A stretch of DNA of 64,000 nt from Sedimenticola selenatireducens DSM 17993 (GCF_000428045.1 NZ_ATZE01000003.1:155045-219044); one strand, 5' to 3'; counted from the stretch's first letter, positions 1 through 10,211 are shown. Made by a program: numbers and translations. The notes: generated by a model not told the origin, from the sequence alone.

Positions 1-2080
1 CCGCGGGCTGTTTGATTTCAACTGGGCCAGTGAACCGGTCCCGCTGGACGAGGTTGAGCCGGCGAAGGAGATCGTCAAGCGTTTCGCCACCGGGGCAATG
101 TCCTTCGGTTCGATCTCCTATGAGGCCCACTCCACCCTGGCGATGGCGATGAATGCCATCGGCGGGAAATCCAATACGGGTGAAGGCGGGGAAGAGCCGA
201 GCCGGTTCAATCCGCTGCCGGACGGGTCGGCCAATCCGCAACGCTCCGCTATCAAGCAGGTGGCCTCCGGTCGTTTCGGTGTCACCACCGAATACCTGGT
301 TAACTCGGACGATATTCAGATCAAGATGGCACAGGGCGCCAAGCCGGGCGAAGGCGGTCAATTGCCGGGCCACAAGGTGAACGCCCAGATTGCCCGGGTG
401 CGTCACTCCACGCCAGGCGTGGGGCTGATCTCGCCACCACCGCATCACGATATCTATTCGATCGAGGATCTGGCGCAGCTGATCCACGACCTGAAGAATG
501 TGCAGCCGAAATCCCGCATCTCGGTGAAGCTGGTTTCCGAGGTCGGTGTTGGTACCGTGGCCGCCGGCGTGTCCAAGGCTCATGCCGATCATGTCACCAT
601 CTCCGGTTTTGATGGTGGAACCGGCGCCTCGCCCCTTACCTCCATCAAACATGCCGGCTCCTCTTGGGAGATCGGTCTGGCGGAGACTCATCAGACCCTG
701 GTGTTGAACAAGCTGCGTGGCCGTATCTCTGTCCAGGTGGACGGTGGCCTGCGGACAGGGCGTGACGTGGTGGTCGGTGCCCTGCTGGGCGCGGATGAGT
801 TTGGGTTTGCCACCGCACCGCTGATTGTCGAGGGCTGTATCATGATGCGTAAATGTCATCTGAATACCTGCCCGGTCGGCGTCGCAACCCAGGATCCGGA
901 ATTGCGCAAGCGCTTCACCGGCAAGCCGGAGCATGTGATCAACTATTTCTTCTTCGTTGCCGAAGAGGTACGCCAGTTGATGTCCAGGCTGGGTTTCCGC
1001 ACGGTCAATGAAATGATCGGCCAGACCGATCGATTGGATACCCGTAAAGCGGTGACCCATTGGAAGGCCAAGGGTCTGGATTTCTCGCGCATTCTGGCCA
1101 AACCGGTGGCCGGGGAGGGCGTGGCGATCTGTAATACCGAGACCCAGGACCACGGGCTGGACAAGGCGGTCGATCATCAGTTGATCGAGATGGCCCGGCC
1201 GGCTCTGGAACAGGGTGAGGCGGTCAAGATCGAGATCGATATCCACAACTACAACCGCACCTTCGGCACCATGCTGTCGGGTCGGGTTGCAGAGAAATAT
1301 GGTCATGCGGGCCTGCCGGACGACAGCATCTACATCAAGGCCAAGGGTACGGCAGGGCAGTCTCTGGGCGCCTGGCTGGCGAAGGGTGTGACCATCGAGT
1401 TGGCGGGTGAAGGTAATGACTACGTCGGCAAGGGGTTGTCGGGCGGACGCATCGTGGTCTACCCGCCGGCAGAATCGGGTATCGACAAGGCGGAAGAGAA
1501 CATTATCGTCGGCAATACCGTGCTCTATGGCGCCATTGAAGGCGAATGCTATTTCCGGGGTGTCGGTGGCGAGCGTTTCGCAGTGAGAAACTCCGGCGCG
1601 ACAGCGGTGATTGAAGGAGTCGGCGACCACGGCTGTGAATACATGACCGGGGGCGTGGTAGTCTGCCTGGGCTCAACCGGAAGAAACTTTGCCGCCGGCA
1701 TGTCGGGTGGCATCGCCTATGTGCTGGATGAGGACGGTACTTTTGAGCAGCGTTGTAATCTCTCCATGGTCGATCTGGAGCCGATCAGGGATGAGGACGA
1801 TGCCCTGGAGACACTGGATCACCAGGGTGGAGACCTGGAAACCAAGGGGCGTGTTGATGTCAGTCACGATATGACCCGCTTCGATTCCATTCGTCTCAGG
1901 CAGCTGGTTCAGAACCATCTGCATTACACCAATAGCGCAGTTGCACAGAAGATTCTCGACAACTGGAGTGAGTATCTGCCGAAGTTCGTCAAGGTTATGC
2001 CGGTGGATTATCGTCGTGCCCTGCTTGAGATGCAGGTGGCGCAGGCGAGAAGTAATGAAGTTGTCAAGGGGGATCATTAA
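1..2080 (+). CDS. gltB: Glutamate synthase (NADPH) large subunit, C-terminal 692 residues
   Basis: This is the 3' part of the GOGAT alpha subunit, which transfers the glutamine amide nitrogen to 2-oxoglutarate to make glutamate. The reading frame is open from base 2, so the start lies outside the window. The visible part begins just before the FMN-binding synthase domain (FGSISYEAH, then [16 protein letters not shown]). It carries the [3Fe-4S] cysteines in the Cx5Cx4C arrangement ([15 protein letters not shown]) and ends with the beta-helical GXGXG domain. The amidotransferase domain is not in the window. The stop lies 2 nt before gltD, so the two are surely co-transcribed. Identification is firm. 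Confidence 0.98.
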   Translation, partial: RGLFDFNWASEPVPLDEVEPAKEIVKRFATGAMSFGSISYEAHSTLAMAMNAIGGKSNTGEGGEEPSRFNPLPDGSANPQRSAIKQVASGRFGVTTEYLVNSDDIQIKMAQGAKPGEGGQLPGHKVNAQIARVRHSTPGVGLISPPPHHDIYSIEDLAQLIHDLKNVQPKSRISVKLVSEVGVGTVAAGVSKAHADHVTISGFDGGTGASPLTSIKHAGSSWEIGLAETHQTLVLNKLRGRISVQVDGGLRTGRDVVVGALLGADEFGFATAPLIVEGCIMMRKCHLNTCPVGVATQDPELRKRFTGKPEHVINYFFFVAEEVRQLMSRLGFRTVNEMIGQTDRLDTRKAVTHWKAKGLDFSRILAKPVAGEGVAICNTETQDHGLDKAVDHQLIEMARPALEQGEAVKIEIDIHNYNRTFGTMLSGRVAEKYGHAGLPDDSIYIKAKGTAGQSLGAWLAKGVTIELAGEGNDYVGKGLSGGRIVVYPPAESGIDKAEENIIVGNTVLYGAIEGECYFRGVGGERFAVRNSGATAVIEGVGDHGCEYMTGGVVVCLGSTGRNFAAGMSGGIAYVLDEDGTFEQRCNLSMVDLEPIRDEDDALETLDHQGGDLETKGRVDVSHDMTRFDSIRLRQLVQNHLHYTNSAVAQKILDNWSEYLPKFVKVMPVDYRRALLEMQVAQARSNEVVKGDH

Positions 2081-2082
2081 TC

Positions 2083-3534
2083 ATGGGCAAGCCAACAGGA
2101 TTCAAGGAGTATCCGCGTCAGGATCGCAGCTATGCGCCGGTGGCCGACCGGCTGACTCATTTCAATGAGTTTACGATTGAACTGAGTAGTGACGAGCTCA
2201 GCATCCAGGGTGCACGTTGTATGGACTGCGGCATCCCGTTCTGCCACAAGGGCTGCCCGGTGGATAATATTATCCCCGACTGGAATGATCTGGTTTATCA
2301 CAAGGACTGGAAATCGGCCATTGAAGTCCTGCACTCCACCAACAACTTTCCCGAGTTCACCGGACGCATCTGTCCCGCCCCCTGCCAGGAGGCGTGCACG
2401 CTCAATCTGACCGACGAGCCAGTGACCATCAAGAGTATCGAACTGGCGATTGTTGAGAAGGCGTGGGAAGAGGGCTGGATTCAACCGCAGATCGCCCGTC
2501 ACAAGAGCGGAAAGCGGGTGGCCATCGTCGGCTCCGGACCGGCCGGTCTGGCCTGCGCACAACAGTTGGCAAGAGTGGGCCACTCGGTCTCGGTATTTGA
2601 GAAAGAGAACCGGATTGGCGGTCTGTTGCGCTACGGGATTCCCGATTTCAAATTGAACAAGAAGGTGATCGACCGCCGAATGGGGCAGATGCAGGCGGAA
2701 GGCGTCAAGTTTCACGCCAACACGCACATCGGTATCGACATTTCCGCCAAGACCCTGGTGGACAAGTTTGACGCGGTGGTGCTGACCGGCGGTGCCGAGC
2801 AGCCACGGGACCTGCCGGTGCCTGGTCGTGAGCTGAACGGCGTCCACTTCGCCATGGATTTTCTGCGCATGAACAGTCACAGGGTGCAGGGTGACGATGT
2901 AGGTGACGACTTTATCTCTGCCGCGGGCAAGCATGTGCTGGTGATCGGCGGTGGTGATACCGGTTCCGACTGTATCGGCACCTCCAATCGCCAGGGCGCA
3001 GAAAGCGTCACCCAGATCGAGATCATGCCGCGACCGCCGGAGAAAGAGGACAAGCTGACGGTCTGGCCCTACTGGCCGAACAAGATGCGCACCTCCAGCT
3101 CCCAGGAAGAGGGCTGTGAGCGCATGTGGAGTGTCGCTACCAAGGAGTTTATCGATGACGGAAAAGGCAATGTAAAGGCCGTTCGCTGCATCAAGGTGGA
3201 GTGGCAGCAGGCCGAGCCGGGTGGTTGGAAAATGACCGAGGTGGCCGGTTCCGAATTTGAGCTGAAGGCCGACCTGGTGACCCTGGCCATGGGATTTGTG
3301 CACCCGGTGCATGAGGGCATGTTGAATGAGCTGGGGGTGGATCTGGATGACCGTGGCAACGTCAAGGGAGAGACCGAAGGGGTTGAGGCGTATCGCACCT
3401 CCATCGGTGGGGTTTTTTCCGCAGGCGATATGCGCCGCGGGCAATCCCTGGTGGTGTGGGCCATTCGTGAGGGCCGCCAGTGTGCCCGTGCCGTGGATGA
3501 ATACCTGATGGGGGGTTCGGAACTGCCGCGCTAG
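2083..3534 (+). CDS. gltD: Glutamate synthase (NADPH) small subunit
   Basis: This is the 483-aa GOGAT beta subunit. It oxidises NADPH at an FAD and passes electrons through iron-sulfur clusters to the large subunit. The N-terminus has two cysteine groups for [4Fe-4S] clusters ([14 protein letters not shown] near residue 47 and CPAPCQEAC near residue 94). A dinucleotide-binding motif follows ([16 protein letters not shown]), and a second one for NADPH ([11 protein letters not shown]) lies near residue 287. The length matches the family. It starts 2 nt after gltB and is followed by a strong intrinsic terminator, so it closes the operon. Confidence 0.98.
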   Translation: MGKPTGFKEYPRQDRSYAPVADRLTHFNEFTIELSSDELSIQGARCMDCGIPFCHKGCPVDNIIPDWNDLVYHKDWKSAIEVLHSTNNFPEFTGRICPAPCQEACTLNLTDEPVTIKSIELAIVEKAWEEGWIQPQIARHKSGKRVAIVGSGPAGLACAQQLARVGHSVSVFEKENRIGGLLRYGIPDFKLNKKVIDRRMGQMQAEGVKFHANTHIGIDISAKTLVDKFDAVVLTGGAEQPRDLPVPGRELNGVHFAMDFLRMNSHRVQGDDVGDDFISAAGKHVLVIGGGDTGSDCIGTSNRQGAESVTQIEIMPRPPEKEDKLTVWPYWPNKMRTSSSQEEGCERMWSVATKEFIDDGKGNVKAVRCIKVEWQQAEPGGWKMTEVAGSEFELKADLVTLAMGFVHPVHEGMLNELGVDLDDRGNVKGETEGVEAYRTSIGGVFSAGDMRRGQSLVVWAIREGRQCARAVDEYLMGGSELPR

Positions 3535-3879
3535 CCAGTTATCGCCGGAGGCGATTGGAAAAAAGGGCAATGGCCGCTAAGGCCATCGCCCTTTTTTTGT
3601 GTCTGTCGCACTGGCGGTGTAAAGGGTGTGCCGTATCTGGTTTGTCCCTGACCGGTATTCCCCCAGTTCCGGTACCAATTAGTACGGGGTGTGTTTTGCA
3701 TTATCGGCAACCGGGAGGCGGTCGAGGTTGTTTGGGCATCCGCATTCTGCGGGTGTGAATAAATTCTTGTTGATATCGCTATTACGAATCGTTAACATTC
3801 GCATATCATAATTTCCAGTGGCACTCTTCGCCGACTCCGCTGGAGTGTCGATGAATGGCGCATGCGTCAACGAGGTGGT
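3535..3879. other. Intergenic region between gltD and the iron-uptake locus
   Basis: Beyond the gltD terminator this 345-bp stretch has no credible ORF or tRNA. The AT-rich part at about 3758-3815 is the likely promoter region of the downstream operon. It contains an inverted repeat, CGAAT at 3785-3789 and ATTCG at 3797-3801. The word ATGCGAATG, read on the minus strand here, recurs on the plus strand upstream of the P19-like gene. I cannot assign a regulator. Confidence 0.4.
3565..3598 (+). terminator. Intrinsic terminator of gltBD
   Basis: An 11-bp near-perfect stem (GGGCAATGGCC pairing with GGCCATCGCCC, one mismatched pair) with a short GCTAA loop is followed by seven T residues. It sits 30 nt after the gltD stop. 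Confidence 0.9.
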
Positions 3880-4290
3880 ATGAAAAACGCTTTTCTTTCT
3901 CTGTGGATTTTACTGTTGCCTGCTATCGGCTGGGCTGACCAGCTTCCAGGTTGGTCGGGCGTGGCCGAGGAGGTAGTACGGCATATCGATATGGCCGAGC
4001 AATCCTATTTGGCTGGCGACGTCAAACAGGCCAAGCGCTCAGTTGTAAGCGCTTACTTCGGCGTTTTTGAAGAACGCAAGATGGAAGCGGCGATGCGCAT
4101 GGAGTTGGGGGCCAGGCATACCTATCAGGTAGAGCGGCAGTTTGGTGATCTGCGCAAGGCGATCCAGAAGGGGCTGGATGGCGCGGAGGTGAGTGCCATT
4201 GCTGATTCGATACGGGTGGCGATGCGGCGGGATGCGGCAATATTGGACCAGGCCGGTATCCCCCTGGAAGTGTTCAGGGTGAATCAATGA
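3880..4290 (+). CDS. Periplasmic protein related to the N-terminal domain of the adjacent FTR1 permease
   Basis: This 136-aa protein has a signal peptide (a hydrophobic stretch ending in AIGWA-DQ). I start it at ATG 3880 because AGGTGG lies just upstream; an ATG six codons earlier lacks a ribosome site. The mature part is predicted helical and acidic, and it resembles the periplasmic N-terminus of the next gene product: SAYFGVFEERKMEAAM here against SGLYFDIFEGSGMEAA there. It overlaps the permease gene by four bases (ATGA), which implies translational coupling. Binding or delivery of iron to the permease is an inference from this position and similarity. I know of no characterised function. 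Confidence 0.75.
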   Translation: MKNAFLSLWILLLPAIGWADQLPGWSGVAEEVVRHIDMAEQSYLAGDVKQAKRSVVSAYFGVFEERKMEAAMRMELGARHTYQVERQFGDLRKAIQKGLDGAEVSAIADSIRVAMRRDAAILDQAGIPLEVFRVNQ

Positions 4291-5471
4291 CTATCCGTTG
4301 GCTGCTGCTCCTGCTGCTCATTCCGTCAGCCTGCTTCGGGGCTGAAGGGACACCGGATTTTCGTGCCGTGGTGACCGAGTTGTCCCGCCAGGGGGATCAG
4401 TTCGTGGCTGCTTATCTCCCGGAGAAAGGCATGGATACGGCGGATGCCGTGTCCGGGCTCTATTTCGATATCTTTGAGGGAAGCGGCATGGAGGCGGCCA
4501 TCGGCATGTGGGACCCGGCGTTGAAAAGTGAACTGGAGTCCCGTTTCGGCAAGGTCATCGGGCTGGCCTCCCGTGAACGCGCCGCTGATGAAGTACGGGT
4601 GGCCTGGCAGGAGTTGCGGACCCATCTGCAACAGGTTGCCGATGCCCAGAAGCCGGCAGAAGACGGTTTTTGGGGTCTGCTGGTGCAGGCGTTCCTGATC
4701 CTGTTGCGTGAGGGGTTTGAGGCGATGCTGGTCATCACCGCACTGGTGGCCTACCTGCGCCGACAGGGGGCTGTGGATCAGGTTCGTGTGGTCTATCACG
4801 GCACAGCCTGGGCGCTATTCGCCAGTCTGGTGACCGCCTGGCTGTTTGGTGTGGTGCTACAGATATCCGGCGCCGGCCGTGAGGCCCTGGAAGGGGTGAC
4901 CATGCTGCTGGCCTCGGCGGTACTGTTCTACGTCAGCTATTGGCTGATCTCGAAGAGCGAGGCGGCCCGCTGGCAGGCCTTTATCCATGCGCAGATCAAC
5001 AGTGCCCTGTCGAAGGGCAGTACCTTTGCGCTTGGCTTGGCCGCCTTCCTGGCGGTCTATCGTGAAGGTGCCGAGACAGTACTGTTCTACCAGGCCCTGA
5101 ACGGTCAGGCGAATGGTCAGTGGTGGCCACTGCTGATCGGGTTTGCACTGGCCCTGGGAGCTCTGCTGCTGCTCTACCGGCTGATGCAGGCGGCCTCATT
5201 CCGGCTGCCGATCGGGCTGTTTTTCACCCTGACCGCCGTGCTGCTCTACTATCTCGCCATCACCTTTGCCGGCAATGGCGTACTGGAGCTGCAAGAGGCC
5301 GGCTGGCTGGGGATTACCCCGATTGATGGGTTCGCCAGGATCAGTTGGCTGGGTCTTTATCCTACCCTGGAGACCCTGACCGCCCAGCTCTTGCTGATCA
5401 TTCCGCTACCCCTGGCTATCGCCTGGTGGTGGCATCGGCGTCGATCTGCACCGGCGGGGGCCGGGTCGTGA
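4287..5471 (+). CDS. FTR1-family iron permease with periplasmic N-terminal domain
   Basis: This 394-aa inner-membrane protein belongs to the Ftr1/EfeU oxidase-coupled iron transporters. After a signal peptide and a soluble domain of about 110 residues there are about seven membrane helices. Both family REXXE iron-coordinating motifs are present, REGFE at residues 141-145 and REGAE at 259-263. The extended N-terminus is typical of FTR1 proteins that work with a P19/FetP protein rather than the yeast-like multicopper oxidase. Its end overlaps the next start by GTGA. No EfeO or EfeB gene is nearby. Confidence 0.9.
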   Translation: MTIRWLLLLLLIPSACFGAEGTPDFRAVVTELSRQGDQFVAAYLPEKGMDTADAVSGLYFDIFEGSGMEAAIGMWDPALKSELESRFGKVIGLASRERAADEVRVAWQELRTHLQQVADAQKPAEDGFWGLLVQAFLILLREGFEAMLVITALVAYLRRQGAVDQVRVVYHGTAWALFASLVTAWLFGVVLQISGAGREALEGVTMLLASAVLFYVSYWLISKSEAARWQAFIHAQINSALSKGSTFALGLAAFLAVYREGAETVLFYQALNGQANGQWWPLLIGFALALGALLLLYRLMQAASFRLPIGLFFTLTAVLLYYLAITFAGNGVLELQEAGWLGITPIDGFARISWLGLYPTLETLTAQLLLIIPLPLAIAWWWHRRRSAPAGAGS

Positions 5472-6928
5472 ATGCACCTGCGCAGCAGAAACTGACCGGG
5501 AGCCTGGCCGCTGAACAGTTGGCGTCCCTGCCGATACGGATTCCGGGAACCGTGGATGCCCGTATCGCCGGGCCGGTGGAGGCGTTTTTCGTGCGCCAGC
5601 GTGATCGGTTGGTGTGGTTGCATGCCGGTATGTTTCTGTTTTTCCTCGCCGTCATCTTCCTGCCGCTGTTTCTCCCGGAAGCCGCGGAAAACGCTACCCC
5701 GCTGAACGACTTCACCCGCTTCGCCAATTACGCCATGTGGGGTCTCTGGTTTCCGCTCGTGTTCATATCGGTGATTTTTACCGGGCGCAGCTGGTGTGGC
5801 ATCTTCTGTCCCATGGGGGCGGCCTCCGAATGGGCCAACAAAAAGGGTCTGCAACGACCGATCCCGGCCTGGGTGCGCTGGGAAGGCACGCCAATAATCA
5901 GTTTCCTGCTGATCACCCTGCTGGGCCAGACGGTGGGTGTACGGGATCACCCGGAGGCAGTGGCCGAGGTGTTTGGCGGCACCCTGCTGCTGGCGATACT
6001 GCTGGGGTTTGTCTATGGCCGGAACAAGCGGGCCTGGTGTCGCCACATGTGCCCGATCGGCCTGCTGCTGGGCGTCTTCTCCCGCATCGGTGCGGTGCAG
6101 TTTGCCCCCAAGCGGAAGAAGCCCGGCGGAGACCGCTTCACCGAGAAGGGTGTCTGCCCGACCATGATCGATATCCCGCGCAAGGAGGAGTCGCGCCACT
6201 GCATCGAATGTTTCCGCTGCGTCAATCCCCACTCCCGCGGCGGGCTCTACCTGCGATTACGGCCGCCGGGTGAGGAGATTGCCCAGATTCGCCGACATCA
6301 TCCCAACCCCTACGAGGTGGTCTTCTTGTTCATGGGGACTGGGATCGCCCTGGGCGGTTTTCTATGGCTGGTGCTGCCCCAGTACCAGCAGCTGCGCCAG
6401 GCGGTGGGTAGCTGGTTCATTGGACATGGATGGTACTGGATTGGCGAGTCGGGCCCCTGGTGGCTGATGAGTGTGCACCCGGAGCGGCGCGAGGTGTTCA
6501 ACTGGCTCGATTTTTCCATGATCGTCGGTTTCATGCTGGCGGTGATGCTGCTGCTCAGCCTGGTGTTGTCCCTGACCACCGGCTTGTCGGCCTGGCTGGC
6601 GGGTCGCCTGGGGGCTGGCCGTGGATTGGTGGAGCGCTTTGTCGAGCTGGGTTACCAGTATGCACCGGTGGCCATGGTCTCGCTGGTGTTGGGTTTGGGC
6701 GGTGAGCTGTTTGCCCCGCTCATCACACTGGGTCTGTCCGATGCCATGGTTGGCTTGCTGAAGGGGGGGCTGTTCTGCCTTGGGTTACTCTGGAGCCTCT
6801 ATCTGGGACGGCAGATCCTGCTCAATCAGGGATTGTGCGGTGCCGGATTGTGGGTGCCGCTGTTGCCGGGAGTGACTGGTAGCATGCTGGTGGGGCTGGC
6901 CTGGTGGCCGGCCATATTTGGAATTTAG
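5468..6928 (+). CDS. Polytopic 4Fe-4S membrane protein (NapH/NosR/CcoG-like) of the FTR1-P19 locus
   Basis: This 486-aa protein starts at GTG 5468, overlapping the FTR1 stop (GTGA). Several membrane helices surround cysteine motifs of the polyferredoxin type: CGIFCP at residues 110-114, CRHMCP at 191-195, a lone C230, and CIECFRC at 245-251. Such proteins pass electrons across the membrane, as NapH and NosR do. In Campylobacter-type P19/FTR1 loci, similar genes accompany the transporter and are thought to supply a redox step for iron uptake. That role is inferred here from context. The last cluster appears one cysteine short of the usual four. Confidence 0.8.
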   Translation: MNAPAQQKLTGSLAAEQLASLPIRIPGTVDARIAGPVEAFFVRQRDRLVWLHAGMFLFFLAVIFLPLFLPEAAENATPLNDFTRFANYAMWGLWFPLVFISVIFTGRSWCGIFCPMGAASEWANKKGLQRPIPAWVRWEGTPIISFLLITLLGQTVGVRDHPEAVAEVFGGTLLLAILLGFVYGRNKRAWCRHMCPIGLLLGVFSRIGAVQFAPKRKKPGGDRFTEKGVCPTMIDIPRKEESRHCIECFRCVNPHSRGGLYLRLRPPGEEIAQIRRHHPNPYEVVFLFMGTGIALGGFLWLVLPQYQQLRQAVGSWFIGHGWYWIGESGPWWLMSVHPERREVFNWLDFSMIVGFMLAVMLLLSLVLSLTTGLSAWLAGRLGAGRGLVERFVELGYQYAPVAMVSLVLGLGGELFAPLITLGLSDAMVGLLKGGLFCLGLLWSLYLGRQILLNQGLCGAGLWVPLLPGVTGSMLVGLAWWPAIFGI

Positions 6929-6933
6929 TCTTG

Positions 6934-6967
6934 CCTCGCCGGGGAGGTCTCTGGCGGGGTTTTTTTT
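6934..6967 (+). terminator. Intrinsic terminator after the 4Fe-4S protein
   Basis: CCTCGCC (6934-6940) pairs with GGCGGGG (6953-6959), including one wobble, and eight T residues follow. It implies that the P19-like gene downstream has its own promoter or is reached by read-through. Confidence 0.75.
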
Positions 6968-7013
6968 GGCTCAACAATGCGAATGAGTCGTATTAATAAT
7001 AGTGGAGTTCGAT

Positions 7014-7538
7014 ATGAAACGAAATGCATTGAGTCTGGCCCTGGCGGGCCTGTTGGGGAGTGGAATGGTTATCGCCGGCGAGCAGCCGATCGGTGATCCG
7101 GTGGAACTGAACGGCATGGAGGTCGCGGCGGTCTACCTGCAGCCGACCATGATGGAGCCGATGCTGCCCGGCATGGACAAGGCCGATATCCACCTGGAGG
7201 CAGATATACACGCCATTAAGGGCAACCAGAACGGCTTTGGTGAGGGGGAATGGATACCCTACCTGGACATCAGCTACACCATCACCCAGCAGGGTGGTGA
7301 CTGGTCCACGACCGGCAGTTTCATGCCCATGGTGGCCTCCGACGGCCCCCACTATGCGGATAACATCAAGCTGAACGGTCCCGGCAAGTACCACCTCAAG
7401 TACCACATCAAGCCACCGGCCTATAATGGGTTCTATCGGCATACCGACAAGGAGACCGGTGTCGGTGCCTGGTGGGCACCGTTTGATCTGGAGTGGGATT
7501 TCACCTTTGTCGGGGTGGGCAAGAAAGGCGATTACTGA
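7014..7538 (+). CDS. P19/FetP-type periplasmic iron-transport protein
   Basis: This 174-aa secreted protein (signal peptide ending in MVIAG-EQ) belongs to the P19/FetP/Tpd34 family of periplasmic copper- and iron-binding proteins that work with FTR1 permeases. The family's metal-site pattern is visible: H60 with E62 (IHLEADIH), then M106, D110 and H113 (MVASDGPH). A further candidate ligand histidine lies in [11 protein letters not shown] 7014 is chosen because GTGGAG precedes it. It follows the FTR1 and 4Fe-4S genes but is separated from them by a terminator. Confidence 0.92.
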   Translation: MKRNALSLALAGLLGSGMVIAGEQPIGDPVELNGMEVAAVYLQPTMMEPMLPGMDKADIHLEADIHAIKGNQNGFGEGEWIPYLDISYTITQQGGDWSTTGSFMPMVASDGPHYADNIKLNGPGKYHLKYHIKPPAYNGFYRHTDKETGVGAWWAPFDLEWDFTFVGVGKKGDY

Positions 7539-7570
7539 GGGGTTGCCGTTGGCTTGACCAGCCATGCGGA

Positions 7571-7609
7571 GACACACGGCGCCATGGATTGCCATTGGCG
7601 CCGTGTGTC
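7571..7609 (+). terminator. Strong hairpin after the P19-like gene
   Basis: A perfect 14-bp inverted repeat (GACACACGGCGCCA and its complement) has an 11-nt loop. It lies 32 nt after the P19-like stop and lacks a long T-tract, so it may be a Rho-assisted terminator or an mRNA-stabilising hairpin. Confidence 0.65.
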
Positions 7610-7690
7610 ATTGGCTATTTAGGTGTAAACTCGCCCTCTCACCGGCAACAGAGGCCGGTGGTCTCTTGGTGTCAACAAAGGAAACGCGCT

Positions 7691-8788
7691 GTGTCCAGCT
7701 TGAAAAACGATCGATTTCTCCGCGCCCTGCTGCGTGAACCCGTGGACATGACCCCGGTCTGGATGATGCGCCAGGCGGGACGGTATCTGCCGGAGTATCG
7801 GGCCACCCGTGCCAGGGCCGGCAGTTTCATGGATCTCTGCATGAACCCGGAGCTGGCCTGTGAAGTAACCCTGCAGCCGCTGGAGCGTTTTCCCCTGGAT
7901 GCCGCCATCCTGTTCTCAGACATCCTCACTATCCCCGATGCCATGGGCCTGGGCCTCTATTTTACCGAGGGAGAGGGTCCGAAATTCAAAAACCCGGTGC
8001 AGGACGAGGCGGCGGTCGCCGCGCTGGGCGTGCCCGACCCGGAAGACGACCTGGGTTATGTCATGGATGCGGTGCGCACCATCCGCCGTGAACTGGATGG
8101 ACGGGTGCCGCTGATCGGCTTCTCCGGCAGTCCCTGGACCCTGGCCACCTACATGGTGGAGGGCAGCAGCACCAAGAACTTCGCCAAGGTGAAGGAGATG
8201 ATGTTCGATCGGCCCGACCTGATGCACAGCCTGCTGGGCAAGGTGGCGGAGTCGGTGATCAGTTATCTGAATGCCCAGATCGCCGCCGGCGCGCAGGCGG
8301 TGATGGTGTTCGATACCTGGGGCGGGGTGCTGAGTCCACGCGACTACCAGCTGTTTTCACTGGCCTATATGGAGCGCATTGTTCAGGGGCTGGTGCGTGA
8401 AAGCGAGGGCCGCAAGGTGCCGGTGATCCTGTTCACCAAGGGCGGTGGTCAGTGGCTGGATGCCATGTCCCGCACCGGCTGCGATGCCCTGGGCGTGGAC
8501 TGGACCACCGATCTGGCCGATGCCCGGGTAAGGGTCAAGGACCGGGTGGCGCTGCAGGGTAACGTGGACCCCAGCATCCTCTATGCCGCACCCGAACGTA
8601 TCCGTGAAGAGGTGGGCCGGGTACTGGCCAGCTACGGTCACGGTCCCGGACATGTGTTCAACCTTGGCCACGGCATCCATCCTGATGTAAACCCGGAACA
8701 TGCCGGGGTGTTGGTCGAGTCGGTGCATGAACTGAGTCAGGCCTACCATAGCCCCGGGGTAAAAGGGAAAAGCTGGGGTAGTGATTGA
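7691..8788 (+). CDS. hemE: Uroporphyrinogen decarboxylase
   Basis: HemE removes four carboxyl groups from uroporphyrinogen III to give coproporphyrinogen III in heme synthesis. The 365-aa protein starts at GTG 7691 ([16 protein letters not shown] matches the E. coli N-terminus), with AAAGGAAA upstream. The open frame runs further upstream, but that part is not family sequence. The substrate-site signature [16 protein letters not shown] is intact near residue 20, and [13 protein letters not shown] lies further on. It stands alone between two hairpins and ends at a clear terminator. Confidence 0.98.
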   Translation: MSSLKNDRFLRALLREPVDMTPVWMMRQAGRYLPEYRATRARAGSFMDLCMNPELACEVTLQPLERFPLDAAILFSDILTIPDAMGLGLYFTEGEGPKFKNPVQDEAAVAALGVPDPEDDLGYVMDAVRTIRRELDGRVPLIGFSGSPWTLATYMVEGSSTKNFAKVKEMMFDRPDLMHSLLGKVAESVISYLNAQIAAGAQAVMVFDTWGGVLSPRDYQLFSLAYMERIVQGLVRESEGRKVPVILFTKGGGQWLDAMSRTGCDALGVDWTTDLADARVRVKDRVALQGNVDPSILYAAPERIREEVGRVLASYGHGPGHVFNLGHGIHPDVNPEHAGVLVESVHELSQAYHSPGVKGKSWGSD

Positions 8789-8823
8789 GCCTCGCCGTCC
8801 GTTAAAACCATGATCCTGAATGA

Positions 8824-8853
8824 CCCCGACCGGGAAACCGGCCGGGGTTTTTT
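8824..8853 (+). terminator. Intrinsic terminator of hemE
   Basis: CCCCGACCGG (8824-8833) pairs with CCGGCCGGGG (8838-8847) across a GAAA loop with one mismatch, followed by six T residues. Confidence 0.88.
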
Positions 8854-8987
8854 GTTCTGGGATGGATTTATGCTGCGAAACCCGACATCCGGAGGTTAAA
8901 TCCTGATCCCGGAAATGATCGATCCCTGTTGTTGGGATTCGTTCCTCATCCCAACCTGCGATGCTTATGCCCGTATCCTCAATCATA

Positions 8988-9006
8988 GGGCGCCCCGTAG
9001 GCGCCC
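8988..9006 (-). terminator. Hairpin after the porin gene
   Basis: GGGCGCC and GGCGCCC form a 7-bp stem with a 5-nt loop 10 bp beyond the porin stop. There is no T-tract on the minus strand, so termination is only a possibility. Confidence 0.45.
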
Positions 9007-9016
9007 CCACACGTGC

Positions 9017-10108
9017 TCAGAAACCGTAGCTGAGCATTAGGGTCAGTTTTTCATAATCATCGCTGTTGGCGTCGGCATCGATGTCGGCATAGACCAGATT
9101 CACGCTCAGGTTCTCGGCGATGTCCGCCAGATCGTAGCCGAGGGCGAGATTGATCTCGCGCTCCTCGCTGTTGCCGGCATAGTCACTGTGGCCGACTATC
9201 AGTCCCAGGGTGGCGTGGCCGATACTGTACTCGGCGCCCAGGTACCAGGTCTGGGCATCGGCGACGTAGACCTGATTGCCATCCTCCAGCGGATTGATGT
9301 TTTCGCCCAGGTCGTCCAGGTGGCCCACGCCGCCCTGCCTGTCGGTGTCGATGTAACCGGCCGCCAATGCGAGCCCGCCCAGGGTGCCGCGCAATTCCAG
9401 GTGCAGAATGGCCCCGTCCGCCTCGCCAGCCACTTCCACGTCCGAGGCGGCATAGTGGGCGGTCAGGCCCAGGCCGGAGGCGTGTTCAAAATCGGCCTTC
9501 AGACCCAGGCCGTCGAAAATATCGTTCACGTGGATATAGTAGGGATTAAGCACCAGTCCCTCGGCCGGGCTGACCTTGGCATCCAGGAACCAGGCACCGT
9601 TATCGCCGATATCGGTGAAGCTGTGCCGCAGATCGTCCTCGTCTGCAACCGCCAGACTGCGGCTGTAGCCGGCGGTGAGCTCCGTGGCCGGTAGCATATC
9701 GCTGGTCAGGGTCACGGCTTCGTGATAATCCCCGACCCACTCCAAATCAACTGCCTGGCGACCCAACACGGCGCCGAAGCCATCGCCTCGATAGCTGAGA
9801 TAGGCCTCGGTCACCAGGGTGCCGACGCCCTCGTCCGAATCGCCCGGGTTGTCCTCGTCCAGCTCGCTGCCGTGACGCAAGGCGAGGCCCATCTGCAGGC
9901 CGTTCAGTGGCGCCGTCTCATATTTCAGGCCAAGAAAGCCGGTGCCGTAGCCGCTGTCCGTGCTGCTACGGTTGTCGATGCCCTTGTAAAAGAGGTTCAG
10001 GTCACCGCTGACGGTGCCGTTTTTAAAGGCGTCGGACAGATTGTCGGCTTGTGCGCCGTACGACGTCAGTAGCGAGATGATCGCTACACCTAGATAGTGT
10101 TTTTTCAC
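9017..10108 (-). CDS. Outer-membrane beta-barrel porin (Opr-like)
   Basis: This 363-aa protein has a signal peptide (LLTSYGAQA-DN), a mature chain of alternating amphipathic strands rich in Gly, Asp and aromatics, and the C-terminal phenylalanine (LMLSYGF) typical of BAM substrates. It resembles the Opr-type porins seen in sulfur oxidisers and epsilonproteobacteria. GTG 10108 is chosen because AAGGGG lies at a good distance; an upstream ATG in frame lacks a signal-peptide context. The solute is unknown. It lies downstream of a Fur-box operon on the same strand, with a 103-bp gap that could hold its own promoter. Confidence 0.8.
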   Translation of the reverse strand: MKKHYLGVAIISLLTSYGAQADNLSDAFKNGTVSGDLNLFYKGIDNRSSTDSGYGTGFLGLKYETAPLNGLQMGLALRHGSELDEDNPGDSDEGVGTLVTEAYLSYRGDGFGAVLGRQAVDLEWVGDYHEAVTLTSDMLPATELTAGYSRSLAVADEDDLRHSFTDIGDNGAWFLDAKVSPAEGLVLNPYYIHVNDIFDGLGLKADFEHASGLGLTAHYAASDVEVAGEADGAILHLELRGTLGGLALAAGYIDTDRQGGVGHLDDLGENINPLEDGNQVYVADAQTWYLGAEYSIGHATLGLIVGHSDYAGNSEEREINLALGYDLADIAENLSVNLVYADIDADANSDDYEKLTLMLSYGF

Positions 10109-10211
10109 GTTGTCCCCTTGTGTCTGTGGATAGGTTGATAGAGTTGTATCGGTTGTTGCCAAGCTCGGTGGACAGGTGCGTACCCGTCAATTCAAAGAAT
10201 TGATGTGCTCC

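Noticed and set aside
2077..3570. A 497-codon minus-strand open frame over gltD
   Set aside because: It is antisense to a complete, well-conserved gltD, with the same composition bias as other shadow frames.
7493..7690. Upstream extension of hemE into the P19-like gene
   Set aside because: It overlaps the P19-like coding end and a 14-bp hairpin. HemE homology begins at GTG 7691.
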